23,513 bases of DNA from CAUTVF01 sp963541805 (GTDB lineage: Bacteria; Pseudomonadota; Alphaproteobacteria; Rs-D84; CASDRH01). Positions 21,954-23,513 of the stretch are shown here, one piece after another (position 1 is the first letter of the stretch; each line of letters begins with the position of its first letter). Where the stretch lies: positions 1 through 23,513 of the forward strand of contig CAUTVF010000008.1 of assembly GCA_963541805.1 (NCBI GenBank). Direction: 5' to 3'. The notes below the pieces were generated by a model, which worked only from the letters and a program-made list of their open reading frames with translations, searched no databases and was not told the origin of the DNA. The translations under genes were made by a program, and so were the position numbers.

Positions 21954-23513
21954 ATGAAATTTAGTATTAAAAGTTTATTAGTTTTAATTATATGTTTTTT
22001 GTCATTTTTATTTGTGGTGCCAAATTTTTTCTCCGTGTCTTTTCAAAATAGATTGCCTGTTTTTTTTAAAAATAATCTAATTAAATTAGGTTTGGATTTA
22101 AAGGGTGGGGCATATATTTTATTGGAAGTTGATGTTAATGGAATTAAAAGGGATAAATTATCTTTGTTGGAAGATAATATGCGATCTTTATTACGTGGTA
22201 ATCGTGGAGGAAGTCGAGGATTAATTCAATATTCAAATTTAACAGCACTGGAAAAACTTAACACTGTTTCTTTTAATGTTAGAAATGTTGGACAGATTAA
22301 CGAAGTTAAAAAAAGAATTAAAAATGATTTTTCAAATGATGTTAATTTGGTTGTTGATGATGAATCTGGTAATTTTAAGGTTTCTTGGTCTGGTGTAGCA
22401 TTTAATAAAATTGTTGAAGAGTCTGTTGATAAAGCGATTGAAATTGTTCGTCGTCGTGTTGATAGTTTAGGTACAAGTGAACTTTCTATACAGAAGCAGG
22501 GGCGTAATCGTATTATGGTTCAATTGCCAGGAGTAGATAATCCCGATGCAATTAAAAATTTAATTGGTAAGACGGCAAAAATGACTTTCCATAAAGTTAA
22601 TGAAAGTGTTACGGATTTTGGATCAATTCCTGTTGGAACAGAGTTATTACCATCTTTTGATAAAGATAATTTATATTATACTCCAGTATATAAAAAAGTG
22701 GAGATTTCAGGAGAACATTTAAAATCTTCTATCGCTACTCAGGATTCTTATGGACGTCCTGCTGTTTCAACTGTTTTTGATAAAGTTGGATCGATGAAAT
22801 TTGCAAGGTTAACACGTGAGAATGTTGGGAGAAGATTTGCAATTGTTTTGGATGGCCGTGTTTTATCTGCCCCGGTTATTCAAGAAGAAATTCCAAGTGG
22901 TACTGGTATAATTTCTGGTAATTTTACATATGAGCAAGTTGCAAATTTATCGCTGTTACTTCGATCCGGTGCACTTCCTGCCCCTTTATCGGTTGTAGAA
23001 GAGAGAGTTGTTGGGGCTGGACTTGGATCAGATTCAATTGAAGCTGGTAAATTTGCATCGGTGTTGGGATTGTTTTTAGTTGTTGCCTTGATATTTATTT
23101 TCTATGGTAAACTTGGCGTTATTGCAAATTTTGTTTTGCTTCTTAATTTATTTATAATTTTGGCTGTTATGGGAATTTTGAATTTTGTTATGACTCTTCC
23201 GGGAATTGCTGGTTTGGTTCTAACAATGGGAATGTCTGTTGATGCGGCTGTGATTATTTTTGAACGAATGAGAGAAGAATATAAAAATAATACTACATCA
23301 GTATTGTATTCAGTAGAACGTGGATTCCAAAGTGCATTACTAACAATAATGGATTCAAATATTACGACCCTTGTATCTGCTGTTTTATTATTTCATTTTG
23401 GAACTGGTCCTGTTAGAGGGTTTGCTGTTACTTTAGGGGTTGGAATATTATCAAGCATGTTTTGCTTTGTAGTTGTGTTGAAAAGGATTTTGTTATTCCT
23501 AGCAAAAAATTAT
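21954..23513 (+). CDS. secD: Protein translocase subunit SecD (3' end cut by window edge)
   Basis: SecD works with SecF to use the proton gradient to complete Sec-dependent export. All 520 codons to the window edge are open. The first membrane segment (SLLVLIICFLSFLFVVPNFF) is followed by IKLGLDLKGGAYILLEVD, the SecD hallmark. The periplasmic P1 domain contains IVRRRVDSLGTSELSIQKQGRNRIMVQLPG. The membrane half has GLVLTMGMSVDAAVIIFERMREE, where the usual VDANV reads VDAAV but the key Asp is kept. Alphaproteobacterial SecD is often ~520 residues, so little should be missing; secF would be expected next. AAAGGG precedes the ATG. A weak promoter may start at TTGACC (21900-21905), but no convincing -10 follows it. 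yajC is not upstream. Confidence 0.95.
   Translation, partial: MKFSIKSLLVLIICFLSFLFVVPNFFSVSFQNRLPVFFKNNLIKLGLDLKGGAYILLEVDVNGIKRDKLSLLEDNMRSLLRGNRGGSRGLIQYSNLTALEKLNTVSFNVRNVGQINEVKKRIKNDFSNDVNLVVDDESGNFKVSWSGVAFNKIVEESVDKAIEIVRRRVDSLGTSELSIQKQGRNRIMVQLPGVDNPDAIKNLIGKTAKMTFHKVNESVTDFGSIPVGTELLPSFDKDNLYYTPVYKKVEISGEHLKSSIATQDSYGRPAVSTVFDKVGSMKFARLTRENVGRRFAIVLDGRVLSAPVIQEEIPSGTGIISGNFTYEQVANLSLLLRSGALPAPLSVVEERVVGAGLGSDSIEAGKFASVLGLFLVVALIFIFYGKLGVIANFVLLLNLFIILAVMGILNFVMTLPGIAGLVLTMGMSVDAAVIIFERMREEYKNNTTSVLYSVERGFQSALLTIMDSNITTLVSAVLLFHFGTGPVRGFAVTLGVGILSSMFCFVVVLKRILLFLAKNY

Noticed and set aside
1..23513. CRISPR array, tRNA or rRNA genes, prophage or complete insertion sequence
   Set aside because: I saw no regular spaced repeats, cloverleaf sequences, phage genes or transposase in the window.

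Overview
The window is AT-rich DNA from a Gram-negative bacterium. An alphaproteobacterium, probably host-associated, fits best. The evidence is the mix of genes: a ParE that reads like alphaproteobacterial ParE, a short RNase D with only the exonuclease domain, SufBCD, an MlaC-type lipid carrier, an RlpA with DPBB and SPOR domains, an ankyrin protein, and large secreted or surface proteins. Rickettsiales-like or Holosporales-like lineages are possible, but no rRNA is present to settle this.

Layout. 1-1860 (-): N-terminal 620 codons of a repetitive Asn/Gly-rich adhesin that runs off the left edge. 2030-3139 (-): ychF, whose stop codon abuts an 81-bp inverted-repeat element. 3237-6313 (+): an AI-2E-family membrane protein overlapping parE. 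6357-6830 (-): greA with a structured leader. 7002-13672 (+): a tightly packed series of an M15 peptidase, an APH-like kinase, sufB, sufC, a short sufD, mlaC, rnd and a small outer-membrane beta-barrel, closed by a two-way terminator. 13741-14508 (-): ferredoxin-NADP reductase. 14674-16971 (+): rplU-rpmA-fabD-fabG, closed by a strong terminator. 17026-20091 (-): an ankyrin gene and a 760-residue cysteine-rich secreted protein, an accessory-looking islet. 20647-21837 (+): rlpA. 21954 to the right edge (+): secD, almost complete.

The most striking signal is the promoter of the cysteine-rich protein gene. A run of nine G on the coding strand sits exactly in the spacer between a consensus -35 (TTGACA) and a good -10 (TAGAAT), giving a 15-bp spacer. 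This is the architecture of phase-variable promoters such as Neisseria porA, so the gene is probably switched or tuned by slipped-strand changes in G number. The protein matches no family I recognise: 35 cysteines, a 58-residue charged N-region before the export signal, and many Trp and Tyr.

The housekeeping genes cover envelope lipid and peptidoglycan work (mlaC, fabD/fabG, M15 peptidase, rlpA), protein export (secD), Fe-S assembly (sufBCD, with the NADPH-ferredoxin reductase nearby), translation (rplU, rpmA, ychF) and nucleic acid work (parE, greA, rnd). Several starts were reset from promoter or ribosome-binding-site evidence: the adhesin (TTG), the M15 peptidase, the reductase, fabD, the ankyrin gene (GTG) and rlpA.
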